From: a bacterium
GTDB taxonomy: Bacteria; Verrucomicrobiota; Verrucomicrobiia; Limisphaerales; UBA11358
Length of the DNA: 57,516 nt
Assembly (NCBI GenBank): GCA_021817945.1
Contig: JAKAFL010000020.1
Span: 1 to 57,516 of the forward strand
Direction of reading: 5' to 3'
Each line of letters starts with the position of its first letter. Position 1 is the first letter of the stretch. Positions 40,557-49,159 of the stretch are shown piece after piece. The position numbers were made by a program, and so were the translations under genes. A model generated the notes under the pieces. It had not been told where the DNA came from, searched no databases, and saw only the letters and a list, made by a program, of their open reading frames with translations.

Positions 40557-40590
40557 ATCCGCAGATGGAAGCGGATGGACGCAGATGGGG
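40557..40590. repeat. Short CGCAGATG-type repeat
   Basis: Contains CCGCAGATGGAAGCGGATGG followed by CGCAGATGG, a GCAGATGGA-type phrase common in intergenic regions of many bacteria. It marks the left edge of the accessory island. Confidence 0.4.
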
Positions 40591-40633
40591 AGAGGAAAGT
40601 GCGGGTGACATGAAATGAATGTCATGTTTTTGT

Positions 40634-40669
40634 TGTATTGTGTTAATAAAGTGTTAAAATATAGTACAA
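40634..40669 (+). promoter_or_regulatory. Promoter/operator of the XRE-ImmA gene
   Basis: TTGTGT at 40638-40643 and TATAGT at 40660-40665, spaced 16 bases, resemble a sigma-70 promoter ending 4 bases before the ATG. TGTTAA occurs at 40641-40646 and 40652-40657, one helical turn apart, and TTGTA/TACAA form outer arms. These could be autoregulatory sites; the transcript would be leaderless or nearly so. Confidence 0.4.
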
Positions 40670-41827
40670 ATGGGCGATAAACTACACAAACTACCGCAAC
40701 GGCTCGCTGAAGTCCGCACCCTCGCCAACCAGAGCCAAACTGAGTTGGCCGGGAAATTGGGCGTGTCGGCTTCACTCATTTCCCATTGGGAAAAAGGCAC
40801 GCGAACCCCTGACGAATCACAACTGCTCGATCTCGCCCAGCACTTGGGCGTCGCGCTGGATTATCTGCTCAACTCCGAAATCCGGCCGCACTTCAAATGC
40901 CGCGCGCAGACTACTTCCCACCAGCGCGACGACATTGACCAGACCATGCTTGATGCGTCCGCGCAGCTTCACTTTGTGGACACCGCGCTGCGCCTGGCCA
41001 AACAGCCGCCGGTGCCGTTCAGCCTGTGGGCGGAATTTGATTCGTTTTCCAATCTGCCTGACATCGCCGGCAATCTTCGCGACACGCTCAAGCTCAATCG
41101 GCGGGTCACGCTCGTGGAGTTGAAGCAGGCGTTGTCCGAGCGGAACATTTTTGTTTTCGATTGGGCGATGCCCTGGCATTTGTCCGGCCTGTCCTACCGC
41201 GGGCCATTCACCGCCATTTTTATCAACGCCAAGCACTCGGCCTCGCGCCGGTTGTTTACACTCGCCCACGAGTTCGCCCATGTCGTGTTTCACTTGGGCC
41301 GCAAGGACCCGGAAACCAAGGAACGGACGGACACTGTCGTTTCCAGCCTTGCGTCCCACCGCGACCCGCTGGAAAAGCAGGCCAACGCTTTCGCTGGTGA
41401 ATTTTTGATGCCGGAAGCCGACTTGCAAGCCATCGTGAAAGCCTACGGTTCGCGGCTCAAGGAGCCATCCTGCCTGGAGCGCGTCGCGCAGGAGTTCAAT
41501 GTTTCCCGTGATGCCATCTTCTACCGGCTCACCAAGCTCAATGTCTTTCGCTGGACCGAGAAGAACAAATACTTCCGGGGCGATTTCCAGACGCCGGTGG
41601 CTCCGCCGTGCCGCGTCGAAAACATTGACGCCCAAGTGGACGCCCGGTTCCGCAACGTGGCACTCGCGCTGAATGAGGAAGGTCAGATTTCCAACGGTAA
41701 ACTGGCACAATGGTTTTTCACCCGGCGCCACGTCGTAGAGGAGTATCTGGCCGAACTGGCGCGGGATAAAGACCTCACCATCCTGGACGATGGCAACCAC
41801 GAGGAGGAACCATCTGGGGCTTCATAA
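40670..41827 (+). CDS. XRE-family regulator with ImmA/IrrE metallopeptidase domain
   Basis: 385 aa. An N-terminal helix-turn-helix (about 8-65: LAEVRTLANQSQTELAGKLGVSASLISHWEKGTRTP) is joined to a COG2856/DUF955 zinc peptidase (about 170-330). That domain has LAHEFAHVVFHL (His200, Glu201, His204) and a downstream EKQANAFAGEFLMP. ImmA-type proteins cleave or activate regulators in mobile elements and toxin-antitoxin loci. The stop codon is directly followed by the ATG of the PIN-like gene, so the two are one unit in which this protein probably acts as antitoxin/regulator. Confidence 0.88.
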   Translation: MGDKLHKLPQRLAEVRTLANQSQTELAGKLGVSASLISHWEKGTRTPDESQLLDLAQHLGVALDYLLNSEIRPHFKCRAQTTSHQRDDIDQTMLDASAQLHFVDTALRLAKQPPVPFSLWAEFDSFSNLPDIAGNLRDTLKLNRRVTLVELKQALSERNIFVFDWAMPWHLSGLSYRGPFTAIFINAKHSASRRLFTLAHEFAHVVFHLGRKDPETKERTDTVVSSLASHRDPLEKQANAFAGEFLMPEADLQAIVKAYGSRLKEPSCLERVAQEFNVSRDAIFYRLTKLNVFRWTEKNKYFRGDFQTPVAPPCRVENIDAQVDARFRNVALALNEEGQISNGKLAQWFFTRRHVVEEYLAELARDKDLTILDDGNHEEEPSGAS

Positions 41828-42340
41828 ATGGATTCACTGGTCTTTGACACTTCCGCTCTCCTCAACTTTGGTTATCGTGGCGAACTCGCCGCGCTGCTAA
41901 AAAAACTGTCGGGGGAATATAAACTCGTGACTACGCCCGGCGCGCGGGATGAACTGACCGATCCGAAACGGAAGGGATACTACGCGGATTTTTTGGGCCG
42001 GCACTTCACGGTTCAAAGTGCCGCCAGCTCACCGTTCGACCTCATCACCTTCGCCCGGCTCACCCGCATCATTGACCTCGGCGAAATTACTGTGATGTCA
42101 CTCGCCAAGGAAATCAACGGCATGGCCGTGCTGGATGAAACCGCCGCGCGTAGCGAGGCCAAAGTCCTCGATCTTCGGTTCACAGGCACGCTCGGCCTGC
42201 TCCATCAGGCTCTCCAGAGAAAATGGCTGACCGAAGCCGAATGTCTGGCCCGTGTCGTCAAATTGCGCGATGGGGGCTTTTTTATTCCCCGCCTCAAGTC
42301 TAACCAGACTTTTGCTGATTATTTCGCTGCCCTCGGATAA
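41828..42340 (+). CDS. PIN-like (DUF3368-type) protein, putative toxin
   Basis: 170 aa. VFDTSALLNFG (Asp7) resembles the first acidic strand of PIN nucleases. RDELTD near residue 40 and VLDETAARSEAKVL near residue 100 supply further acidic residues, then FTGTLGLLHQALQRKWLTE matches the typical TG-x-GLL helix of DUF3368 PIN proteins. It starts at the base after the XRE-ImmA stop codon. XRE-COG2856 plus PIN is a known toxin-antitoxin-like pairing. RNase activity is inferred. Confidence 0.7.
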   Translation: MDSLVFDTSALLNFGYRGELAALLKKLSGEYKLVTTPGARDELTDPKRKGYYADFLGRHFTVQSAASSPFDLITFARLTRIIDLGEITVMSLAKEINGMAVLDETAARSEAKVLDLRFTGTLGLLHQALQRKWLTEAECLARVVKLRDGGFFIPRLKSNQTFADYFAALG

Positions 42341-42530
42341 ATTAGAAACTGCTTGCTTGGGCACCGCACCCCGCGAAGCCTTCTTGAAGTTTGGTTTCGG
42401 CTTCGGGTCGTCCCATCCGCCTACTTCTGGCAGTTATTACCCATTACAAACGTCGAGGAACCAGAATTCTTAAAAGTCCTCCTAGAAAATGCCTGACAGG
42501 ACAAGTAAATCTAGATACCTTTTTCGGCGA

Positions 42531-43727
42531 ATGGCTTCCAACCTGAAATACATTGATCTGTTTGCTGGCTGCGGCGGCCTGTCTTGGGGATTGATGCGCT
42601 CTGGATGGAAAGGAATCTTCGCGGTTGAAAAGGACGCCTTCGCTTTTGAGACGCTCCAGCACAACCTCATTGATCGAAAAAAGCATTTTCAATGGCCGGA
42701 ATGGTTTCCGGTTGGCGCACATGACATTGATGAGGTACTTTCAAACTACAAAATCAATCTTCGCACATTGGCTGCGAAGGTTGACCTGATCGTCGGCGGG
42801 CCTCCTTGCCAGGGATTTTCTGTTAATGGCAAGCGGAACGAAAAGGACAGGCGGAACGGACTCGTTGACTCTTACGTCTCGTTCGTTGAACTGGTCAAAC
42901 CCAAGCTCCTGTTTTTTGAAAATGTTCGCGGGTTTGACATGGAGTTCGTAAAAAATGGATCAGGGATGGTTTATTCGGATCAAGTAACGCGGCGGCTCAA
43001 GAAGATTGGCTATGATGTTCATTCAGAAATCGTTAATTTTGGAGATTACGGCGTTCCCCAAAGACGGTTGAGGTTTATTCTCGTCGGCAGATTGAATGGG
43101 AAAGCCTGGGAGTTCTTTGAGCATTTGCGCGACGAAAAGGATGCTTTTCTCAAAGAGAAGGGACTGCGGGCAAAACGCAGCGTCGCCCAGGCGATTTCCG
43201 ACTTGGAACGGCAGCACGGCGAAACGGATTGCCCGGATTCCAAAAGCTTCCGCTCGGGACGATACGCGCCTGCCAAAAACCAATACCAGAAACTGATGCG
43301 GACTGGTTGCGCACGGAGAATTCCCGACAGCCACCGTTTTCCAAAACACCGGGATGACATCGTGGCGCGTTTCGAGGAAATCTTGAAATCTGCGCCTCGT
43401 AATAAGCAACTTTCGGGCGATTTGCGCTCCAAATACGAATTGAAAAAGCGATCCATCACCCCGCTTGACGAAAATGTGGTGTGCCCCACGATCACAAGTT
43501 TGCCGGACGATTACATCCACTATGCCGAGCCACGGGTGCTGACGGTTCGAGAGTGTGCGCGTATCCAGTCCTTCCCCGATGAATTCGAATTCAGGGGGAA
43601 ATATACCTCTGGCGGCGATCGGCGTGCCAAGGAAGTTCCTCGTTACACCCAAGTCGGCAACGCGATTCCACCTTTTTTTGCAGAACTCGCCGGCGGCGTG
43701 CTGAAACAACTGGCGAACAATGGCTAA
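42531..43727 (+). CDS. DNA (cytosine-5-)-methyltransferase
   Basis: 398 aa from the ATG at 42531, where homology starts; an in-frame ATG at 42489 would add 14 residues. All C5-methylase motifs are in order: I (YIDLFAGCGGLSWGL), IV (GGPPCQGFSVNGKR with catalytic Cys93), VI (FFENVRGFD), VIII (QRRLRFILVGR), IX (RVLTVRECARIQSFPDEFEF) and X (QVGNAIPPFFAEL). The target-recognition region between VIII and IX is of moderate size. No restriction endonuclease or Vsr nuclease accompanies it. It overlaps the following ATPase gene by 8 bases. It probably marks self DNA for the downstream proteins. Confidence 0.93.
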   Translation: MASNLKYIDLFAGCGGLSWGLMRSGWKGIFAVEKDAFAFETLQHNLIDRKKHFQWPEWFPVGAHDIDEVLSNYKINLRTLAAKVDLIVGGPPCQGFSVNGKRNEKDRRNGLVDSYVSFVELVKPKLLFFENVRGFDMEFVKNGSGMVYSDQVTRRLKKIGYDVHSEIVNFGDYGVPQRRLRFILVGRLNGKAWEFFEHLRDEKDAFLKEKGLRAKRSVAQAISDLERQHGETDCPDSKSFRSGRYAPAKNQYQKLMRTGCARRIPDSHRFPKHRDDIVARFEEILKSAPRNKQLSGDLRSKYELKKRSITPLDENVVCPTITSLPDDYIHYAEPRVLTVRECARIQSFPDEFEFRGKYTSGGDRRAKEVPRYTQVGNAIPPFFAELAGGVLKQLANNG

Positions 43728-46098
43728 ATCCACTCCAGTTTTTCGTGTCAGTTCCGCGTTGAAAACGATCATCGGCAAGGAACTAATCACAAATGATTTC
43801 ATCGCGGTTTTTGAGTTGGTAAAAAATTCCTTTGATTCAAACGCAACACGGGTTGACATCACTTTTGAAAGACTGAATTCAAAAGGTGCTCGGATCATTA
43901 TCCAAGATAACGGGCACGGAATGGACGAGGCTGATTTGTTCAACAAGTGGCTGTTCGTTGCGTATTCTTCTAAAAAAGAAGCAGCGGAAGACTATCGGGA
44001 CAAAATCAAATCAACTCGAATTTATGCCGGGGCAAAAGGCATTGGTCGATTTTCGTGTGACCGGCTGGGAAGCAAGCTCACGCTTTACACGCGTAAGAAG
44101 TCATCTGGAACTCTGGTTAACGTTCTGCGAGTTGATTGGGAGGATTTTGAAGTTGATTCCAAAATGGAATTCATTGATGTGCCGGTTGAATATCAAACGA
44201 CGAAATCCGCTCCAAACAACTTGCGCCATGGAACGATTCTCGAAATTGGAGGATTGAGAGGCCACGATTGGGGGCGAGAAAAACTCCTTGCCTTGAAGCG
44301 CTCTCTGGAACGGCTCATAAATCCTAACCAAGAAAATGATGTTGCCGACTTTGCAATTTATCTTCATGTGCCGGAAGAAAGGCCGGAGGACAGAGAAATC
44401 CCTGACGAAGAATCTTGGAAGATTGTAAATGGGCGCGTTCGCAATTTTTTGTTTGAAAACCTACGGCTTAAGACGACGCAGATCGAAGTCAGAATTACGC
44501 CTGACGGAAAAGAAATCTGCACCGAGTTGATGGATCGTGGAACTTTGATTTACAAAATACGCGAGAAAAACCCCTACGGAAAGTCGCTCAAGAACATTTC
44601 GATCTATCTGTTTGTCCTGAACCAATCCGCAAAACTTTTGTTTTCAAAACGAATGGGGCTGCGCCCAGTTGCTTACGGCTCGGTCTTTCTTTACAAGAAT
44701 GGATTCAGAATTCATCCCTTCGGTGACGAGCATGAAGATCGACTCGGCATCTTGCGGCGAAAACAGCAAGGCCAGTCTCGCTTTCTCGGCACTCGCGACA
44801 TCACAGGGAGAATTGAAATAAATGGAGACAACCCGGAATTTCGTGAGACGAGCAGTCGCGATGGCGGACTTGTGGACAACGAAGCATTCGGGGACTTGCG
44901 CGAGTTCTTTGTTGAATTCGCATTGAAACGGCTGGAGGCGTTTGCTGTCGGTATTATCAAGTTTGGCAACGACGGCGACCTGCTGGATCAAGAGGGACTA
45001 TCTCCCGAGGAAACGAAAGCACACATTTTTGACCTGATTATCCGGCTGACCAAATCTGAGCAGGTATTAGATTTTTCCTATGATCCGAACTTGTTGAACA
45101 TTTTGGAAAACCGTTCCGAGAGCAGCGTTTCCTCCCTCCTGAAGAACTTCAAGCGGATTGCTGCCGAATCGAACAACAAGGTTTTGACCCGCGAGGCAGC
45201 CAAGGCCGAAAAACATCTCAAGGTTTTAGCACAAGCTAGACAGGAAGCAGAGCAGGAGGCGGATGTTGCACGAAAGAAAGCTAAGAGCGCGGAGCAAGAG
45301 GCGCAGGAAGCCGCAGAGAAAGCGAGAATCGCTGATGAGGAAGCTCGTCGCGCTCGCGCTGCCGAGGAAGAGGCGAAAAAGGAATCCCGCCAAACCACGA
45401 CGCAAAATCTTTTTCTGAAGTCTGTTATTTCGAGCGACCTGACTCATGTGGTTAACCTGCATCACTACGTGGGCATTTCAGCAGGCACGATTGAGAATCA
45501 TGTGAAGGATTTGAACCGCAGGATACAACAGGGCAAGCCATTGCCGCCGGAAGTGGTGAGCGTGACGCTTGAGCGAATCAGTTATGAGGCAAAAAAGATT
45601 TCAACTATCGTTCGCTTTGCCACGAAAGCCAACTTCGTCATGGATGCGATCGAAATCAAAGCGGACATGGTTTCGTTCATTCGTGAGTATGTGTTCAATG
45701 TATGCGCTGGCGTGATCCGAACGCCGGACAATGACGAAATCAGCCTGCGCTTTGTTGCGCCAAAGTCGGCAGAGTTCGTGACGACGTTCACACCGATTGA
45801 GTTGAGCATCGTGCTGGACAACCTGTTCAGCAATTCGCGTAAGCACAAGGTCAAGAACATCGTGGTTGAGGTCTTGGAAGTCTCTGGGGGCAAACTCAAG
45901 TTGAGTGTGAAAGATGACGGCGTTGGCGTCCCGCGAAAAAATGCCAAGAAGATTTTTGAAATGGGGTTCTCGACAACAAACGGCTCTGGCTTGGGCTTGT
46001 ATCACGTTGCGGAAATAGTCCGTGGAATGAACGGGGACATCGGGTTAAACGCAGAAAGCGAGCAGGGAGCGGAATTCATCCTCACTTTTGGAAAATGA
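43720..46098 (+). CDS. Dual GHKL ATPase: Hsp90/MORC-like N-terminus, histidine-kinase-like C-terminus
   Basis: 792 aa. The first GHKL module (1-200) has FELVKNSFDSNA (Glu32, Asn36, Asp39), DNGHGMD (63-69) and GAKGIGRFSCDRLG (104-117), as in Hsp90, MutL and MORC ATPases. Residues 200-460 form a mixed domain. A long Ala/Glu coiled coil lies at about 490-560. A helical segment SSDLTHVVNLHHYVGISAG (His576, His581, His582) may be a dimerisation and phospho-acceptor helix. The second GHKL module has NLFSNSRKHK (Asn701, Asn705), DDGVGVP (732-738) and GSGLGLYHV (755-763), typical of histidine kinases. MORC/MutL-like ATPases are known partners of DNA methylases in restriction-related operons. Overlaps on both sides imply coupling. 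Base composition is visibly less GC-rich than in neighbouring housekeeping genes. Confidence 0.85.
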   Translation: MAKSTPVFRVSSALKTIIGKELITNDFIAVFELVKNSFDSNATRVDITFERLNSKGARIIIQDNGHGMDEADLFNKWLFVAYSSKKEAAEDYRDKIKSTRIYAGAKGIGRFSCDRLGSKLTLYTRKKSSGTLVNVLRVDWEDFEVDSKMEFIDVPVEYQTTKSAPNNLRHGTILEIGGLRGHDWGREKLLALKRSLERLINPNQENDVADFAIYLHVPEERPEDREIPDEESWKIVNGRVRNFLFENLRLKTTQIEVRITPDGKEICTELMDRGTLIYKIREKNPYGKSLKNISIYLFVLNQSAKLLFSKRMGLRPVAYGSVFLYKNGFRIHPFGDEHEDRLGILRRKQQGQSRFLGTRDITGRIEINGDNPEFRETSSRDGGLVDNEAFGDLREFFVEFALKRLEAFAVGIIKFGNDGDLLDQEGLSPEETKAHIFDLIIRLTKSEQVLDFSYDPNLLNILENRSESSVSSLLKNFKRIAAESNNKVLTREAAKAEKHLKVLAQARQEAEQEADVARKKAKSAEQEAQEAAEKARIADEEARRARAAEEEAKKESRQTTTQNLFLKSVISSDLTHVVNLHHYVGISAGTIENHVKDLNRRIQQGKPLPPEVVSVTLERISYEAKKISTIVRFATKANFVMDAIEIKADMVSFIREYVFNVCAGVIRTPDNDEISLRFVAPKSAEFVTTFTPIELSIVLDNLFSNSRKHKVKNIVVEVLEVSGGKLKLSVKDDGVGVPRKNAKKIFEMGFSTTNGSGLGLYHVAEIVRGMNGDIGLNAESEQGAEFILTFGK

Positions 46099-46967
46099 AA
46101 CTCAACTACAACATCCTCTGGATTGACGACACTCCAAAGTGGGTGGAATCAATTCAACCGGCGCTAAAGGAACACTTCGATGAACTTGGTTACCGGCTAA
46201 ACATTACGTTGGAAAAGAACGGTGCAAATGTTGTTGAGGCCATAAAGAATCCAGAATTGGATTTGATAATCGTGGATTTTCAATTGCCCAAAGTCACAGG
46301 CAAAGACCTAATCGAAACTATCCGGAAGAAACACGTTCTGGTCGAAATCGTCTTCTACTCTCAAGCAGGCAATCCCAAGGACAAATTCGAGACCGCACCC
46401 GACGGCGTGTATTTTACGTCCAGGGAAGACGCCGAGGAGCGCATTACTGCCGTCATTGATCTCACGCTGAAAAAGGCTCAAGACATAAACAACATTCGCG
46501 GACTCGTGATCGCAGAGACCATTGATCTTGAAGCGAAGCTCGGCGACGTGCTTGTTCAGTGCTTCGGAGAGCGTGGCACTTTGTTTCGCGAGCGACTGCT
46601 CGACCCCGAAATGGCGTTGTTTGATTTCGGCAAGAAAGACCGGCTGTTGCAGGGAATTTTGAAAGACAGGATTACGGAACTGAACAAGCAAGTCGCTGAC
46701 GGCAAAGGCGGGGAACAGGCCAAGAAACAGGTGGCAGCCTTGAAGGAACTAAAAGCCGTTTACAAACTTTTCCCAGATGAGGTGATTCATCCGAGGAATA
46801 CGATGGCACACGTCAAAAAGCAGTGGGATGAGAACGGCAAATGCATCCTAAAATCTCGCGTCAAAGGTCACCGGCCAATCTGCGTGGATCACGAGTGGTG
46901 CATGAAGGCGCGCAAGGACTTGATCAAGCACATGGATAATCTCCACGAGATACTCAAGGCTTTTTGA
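46095..46967 (+). CDS. Receiver-domain protein with HEPN-like C-terminus
   Basis: 290 aa. The N-terminal receiver domain (about 1-130) has ILWIDDTP (Asp11, Asp12), phospho-acceptor Asp61 in LIIVDFQLPKVTGKDL, and VEIVFYSQAG. There is no DNA-binding domain. The C-terminal 150 residues are predicted all-helical and contain IHPRNTMAHVKKQW, an R-x4-H motif (Arg234, His239) in the R-N-x-x-A-H form seen in HEPN ribonucleases. The start overlaps the ATPase stop as ATGA. Most likely the ATPase phosphorylates the receiver, which then controls the helical effector. The HEPN assignment rests on one motif and fold context. Confidence 0.7.
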   Translation: MKLNYNILWIDDTPKWVESIQPALKEHFDELGYRLNITLEKNGANVVEAIKNPELDLIIVDFQLPKVTGKDLIETIRKKHVLVEIVFYSQAGNPKDKFETAPDGVYFTSREDAEERITAVIDLTLKKAQDINNIRGLVIAETIDLEAKLGDVLVQCFGERGTLFRERLLDPEMALFDFGKKDRLLQGILKDRITELNKQVADGKGGEQAKKQVAALKELKAVYKLFPDEVIHPRNTMAHVKKQWDENGKCILKSRVKGHRPICVDHEWCMKARKDLIKHMDNLHEILKAF

Positions 46968-47394
46968 ACTGGCCTTGTTGGGTGAACGCATGGCCGATTT
47001 TCTCACGAGATCGCAAAGATCAAGAGTATCGTATCCGTGTCAGCAACCCCGTCTGGTGAGTGAAAGGGTCCACTGGCCGGGGTTGGTTAGCCATAGAAAA
47101 GTCCATAGAGACTGTTTTAAAATACGGAGTAGCACTATGAACGCCCCAGGTGCCGCATGGCCAGGCGCTACGAGGGAGCATTAAAGCCGGATCGGCCTGG
47201 GCACGAAAACCCTCCTGGCGACGGCGCTTTTGCCCTTGGGTATTGTTGTCGCTGTCTTTACAGCCCGCTCGGGGATGCGCCGACAACTACGCCTCGCCCA
47301 AGGCCGAAATCCCCAGCGCAGCACTTTTCCCGCTTTTCAGACAGCTTCTGCGCGACGCGCCACCATCCCGAACTTAAGAATCCCAAGCCACTGG
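46968..47394. other. Non-coding right flank of the accessory island
   Basis: 427 bases without a convincing gene. It includes a 24-base block at 47357-47380 (CGCGCCACCATCCCGAACTT) repeated at the end of the FTR1 gene. No tRNA, integrase or clear direct repeat marks the island edge. Confidence 0.5.
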
Positions 47395-48510
47395 CTAAGC
47401 CGCAGGCAGGTCAAATACTTCCACATCGCACCGGCCCTGCCGGGTCAAAACCTCCAGGCGGTTGCCCGGCTGAAAAAATTCGCGGCGGACATAACCCATT
47501 CCCACGGCTCCCAACACCGGGGAAAGGACGGCGCTGGTGACATGACCGATTTCGCGGTCTTGATGAACCAACTTGTCGTGGAGCTGCGGCATATCCCGTG
47601 GAGAACCCAGGAACCGCAGACCGCGAAGGGCGCGCGTGACCCGGCCCTGGGTGTGCAGCCGGTTTAATACCTCCTGTCCTATGTAACAGCCTTTGTCATA
47701 AGCCACCGAAAACGGCTCCAATCCGCACTCCATAGGCAGGCATTGCTCATCCATGTCCACCCCAAACCGGGGTACGCCCGCTTCGATGCGCAAGGTCTCC
47801 CAGGCGTTCCATCCGGTCAACCCGCCCCCTGCCCTGTGCACCATTTCCAAGAGTGACTCCGCCGCCCGCTCCAGGGCAGGGTTCGGTATATAAAAATCAT
47901 AGCCCCGCTCCAGATACCTTCCCAGGCGCGGGTTCGCCGCCACATAAATTTCGCCCAGATCGGGATGGGGGATATGAACCGATTCCAGAAGCCGCACCGG
48001 AAGCTGGCCGGGCGGATTGGGAGCAAATTCCAGCCATCCCAATCCAGCCAGGACCGCCTCGCTGCGCGGTCCCTGCACGGTCAGCAAGCCATAAGCGGGG
48101 GCCGCGTCCACCACCTGGACGTCATCCGCCACCACGTATTTTTCCAGGCGTGCGGTCAACTTTGCAGCCAGGCCCGCCTCTGCATCCAGCAACAGTTCTT
48201 CCTTGAGGCAAAGGATGTTCAAATCTGCCTCCAATTTGCCCTTGGGCGTGGTGATGGCCGCCCGGATGCCATCCCCTTCCCGCAAACGGTTCACATGGTT
48301 GGTGACCTGCCCGTGTAAAAACCGGGCGCGATCCGCTCCCACCAGGCAAATGCGGGTGCGAAAACCCATATCCATCACGCCTGCCGATTTCCTGAGCCAA
48401 TCCTGTTCCCCCTCTGGATTGCCATAATCCAAAACCACCTCACCGCCGTTGACACCACCCAATCGCGCGTGGCGTTGTTGATGAAAAGACCTGATGAAAA
48501 GCGGGTTCAT
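47395..48510 (-). CDS. ygfZ: YgfZ/GcvT-domain folate-binding protein
   Basis: 371 aa. Related to glycine-cleavage T protein but carries the YgfZ signature KGCYIGQEVLNR with Cys. YgfZ proteins help maintain a subset of iron-sulfur enzymes using folate. Other blocks: FLHGQVTNHVNRL, TPKGKLEADL, GLTGWNAWETLRIEAGVPRFGVD and the C-terminal small barrel (GAVGMGYVRREF). The ATG at 48510 is chosen because homology begins MNPLFIRSFHQQRHA. It is a single-gene unit. Confidence 0.9.
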   Translation of the reverse strand: MNPLFIRSFHQQRHARLGGVNGGEVVLDYGNPEGEQDWLRKSAGVMDMGFRTRICLVGADRARFLHGQVTNHVNRLREGDGIRAAITTPKGKLEADLNILCLKEELLLDAEAGLAAKLTARLEKYVVADDVQVVDAAPAYGLLTVQGPRSEAVLAGLGWLEFAPNPPGQLPVRLLESVHIPHPDLGEIYVAANPRLGRYLERGYDFYIPNPALERAAESLLEMVHRAGGGLTGWNAWETLRIEAGVPRFGVDMDEQCLPMECGLEPFSVAYDKGCYIGQEVLNRLHTQGRVTRALRGLRFLGSPRDMPQLHDKLVHQDREIGHVTSAVLSPVLGAVGMGYVRREFFQPGNRLEVLTRQGRCDVEVFDLPAA

Positions 48511-49159
48511 TTGGGCGTTGTCGAGCACCCCTGCATTTTGGTGCAGATTCCATTCAAGGCAAATCCAAACCATGGGCCGAGGCCCTGAGCGCCCATGAGT
48601 GCCCGGATGAGCGAGTTAGGCAAACAATTGGTTGCCCTGCCTGGCGGGCGCCTTTCCCGCTGGTTCCGGGTGAAATTCAATGGTTGAAAACAATTTCAGA
48701 GCCTCTCATGCCGGGGAGGGCGCATCTCAGTTTTTAGGCTGGTGAAATTTAGGTGGAAGGAGAGCGAAGGGACGGTTTTGGGTTTGTGTTTGCCCATGTG
48801 GAGCATAGGCATGCCCAACGGGTGGTGGATATTCCCCGCAATTTTGAATGGGTTGGGTGCCTTGTATATGCCGCCCCTAGGGGACTCGGAATGATTTTTG
48901 GAGATTGGATTTCTACAAATAGGTCGTCCCTCTGGGGCTGGGGGCAAATTGCCCGTTTCCGAAGGATCAGTGCCACCCCTCCCCGACCCTCCCCAGCAAT
49001 CAGGATGGATGGAGAGGGAGGAAAAAACACTGGATTTGCGGAGGTTTTTGAAATTGGAAACGCCGGGAGAAACTTGCTCAAAAACCGAGATGCGCCCTGC
49101 CGGGGAATCGTCCGAGGAATCGGATTGCGCAACCGCGATGTTGCCCGCACATTAGGGGC
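48511..49159. other. Intergenic region with repeat-like sequence
   Basis: About 650 bases between divergent ygfZ and apgM. It contains a GC-rich block at 48975-49022 (CCTCCCCGACCCTCCCCAGC, then GGATGGAGAGGGAGG) resembling the hairpin repeats at 38441-39240. The open frames here lack protein-like features. Promoters for both flanking genes must lie here; none was convincing. Confidence 0.5.

Noticed and set aside
42531..43727. Ordinary type II restriction-modification system
   Set aside because: No endonuclease-like gene is adjacent; the overlapping partners are ATPase and receiver proteins.
46968..47394. Small gene of 75-145 codons after the receiver-HEPN gene
   Set aside because: Several frames overlap without ribosome sites or recognisable composition, and the region contains a repeat also found at the FTR1 end.
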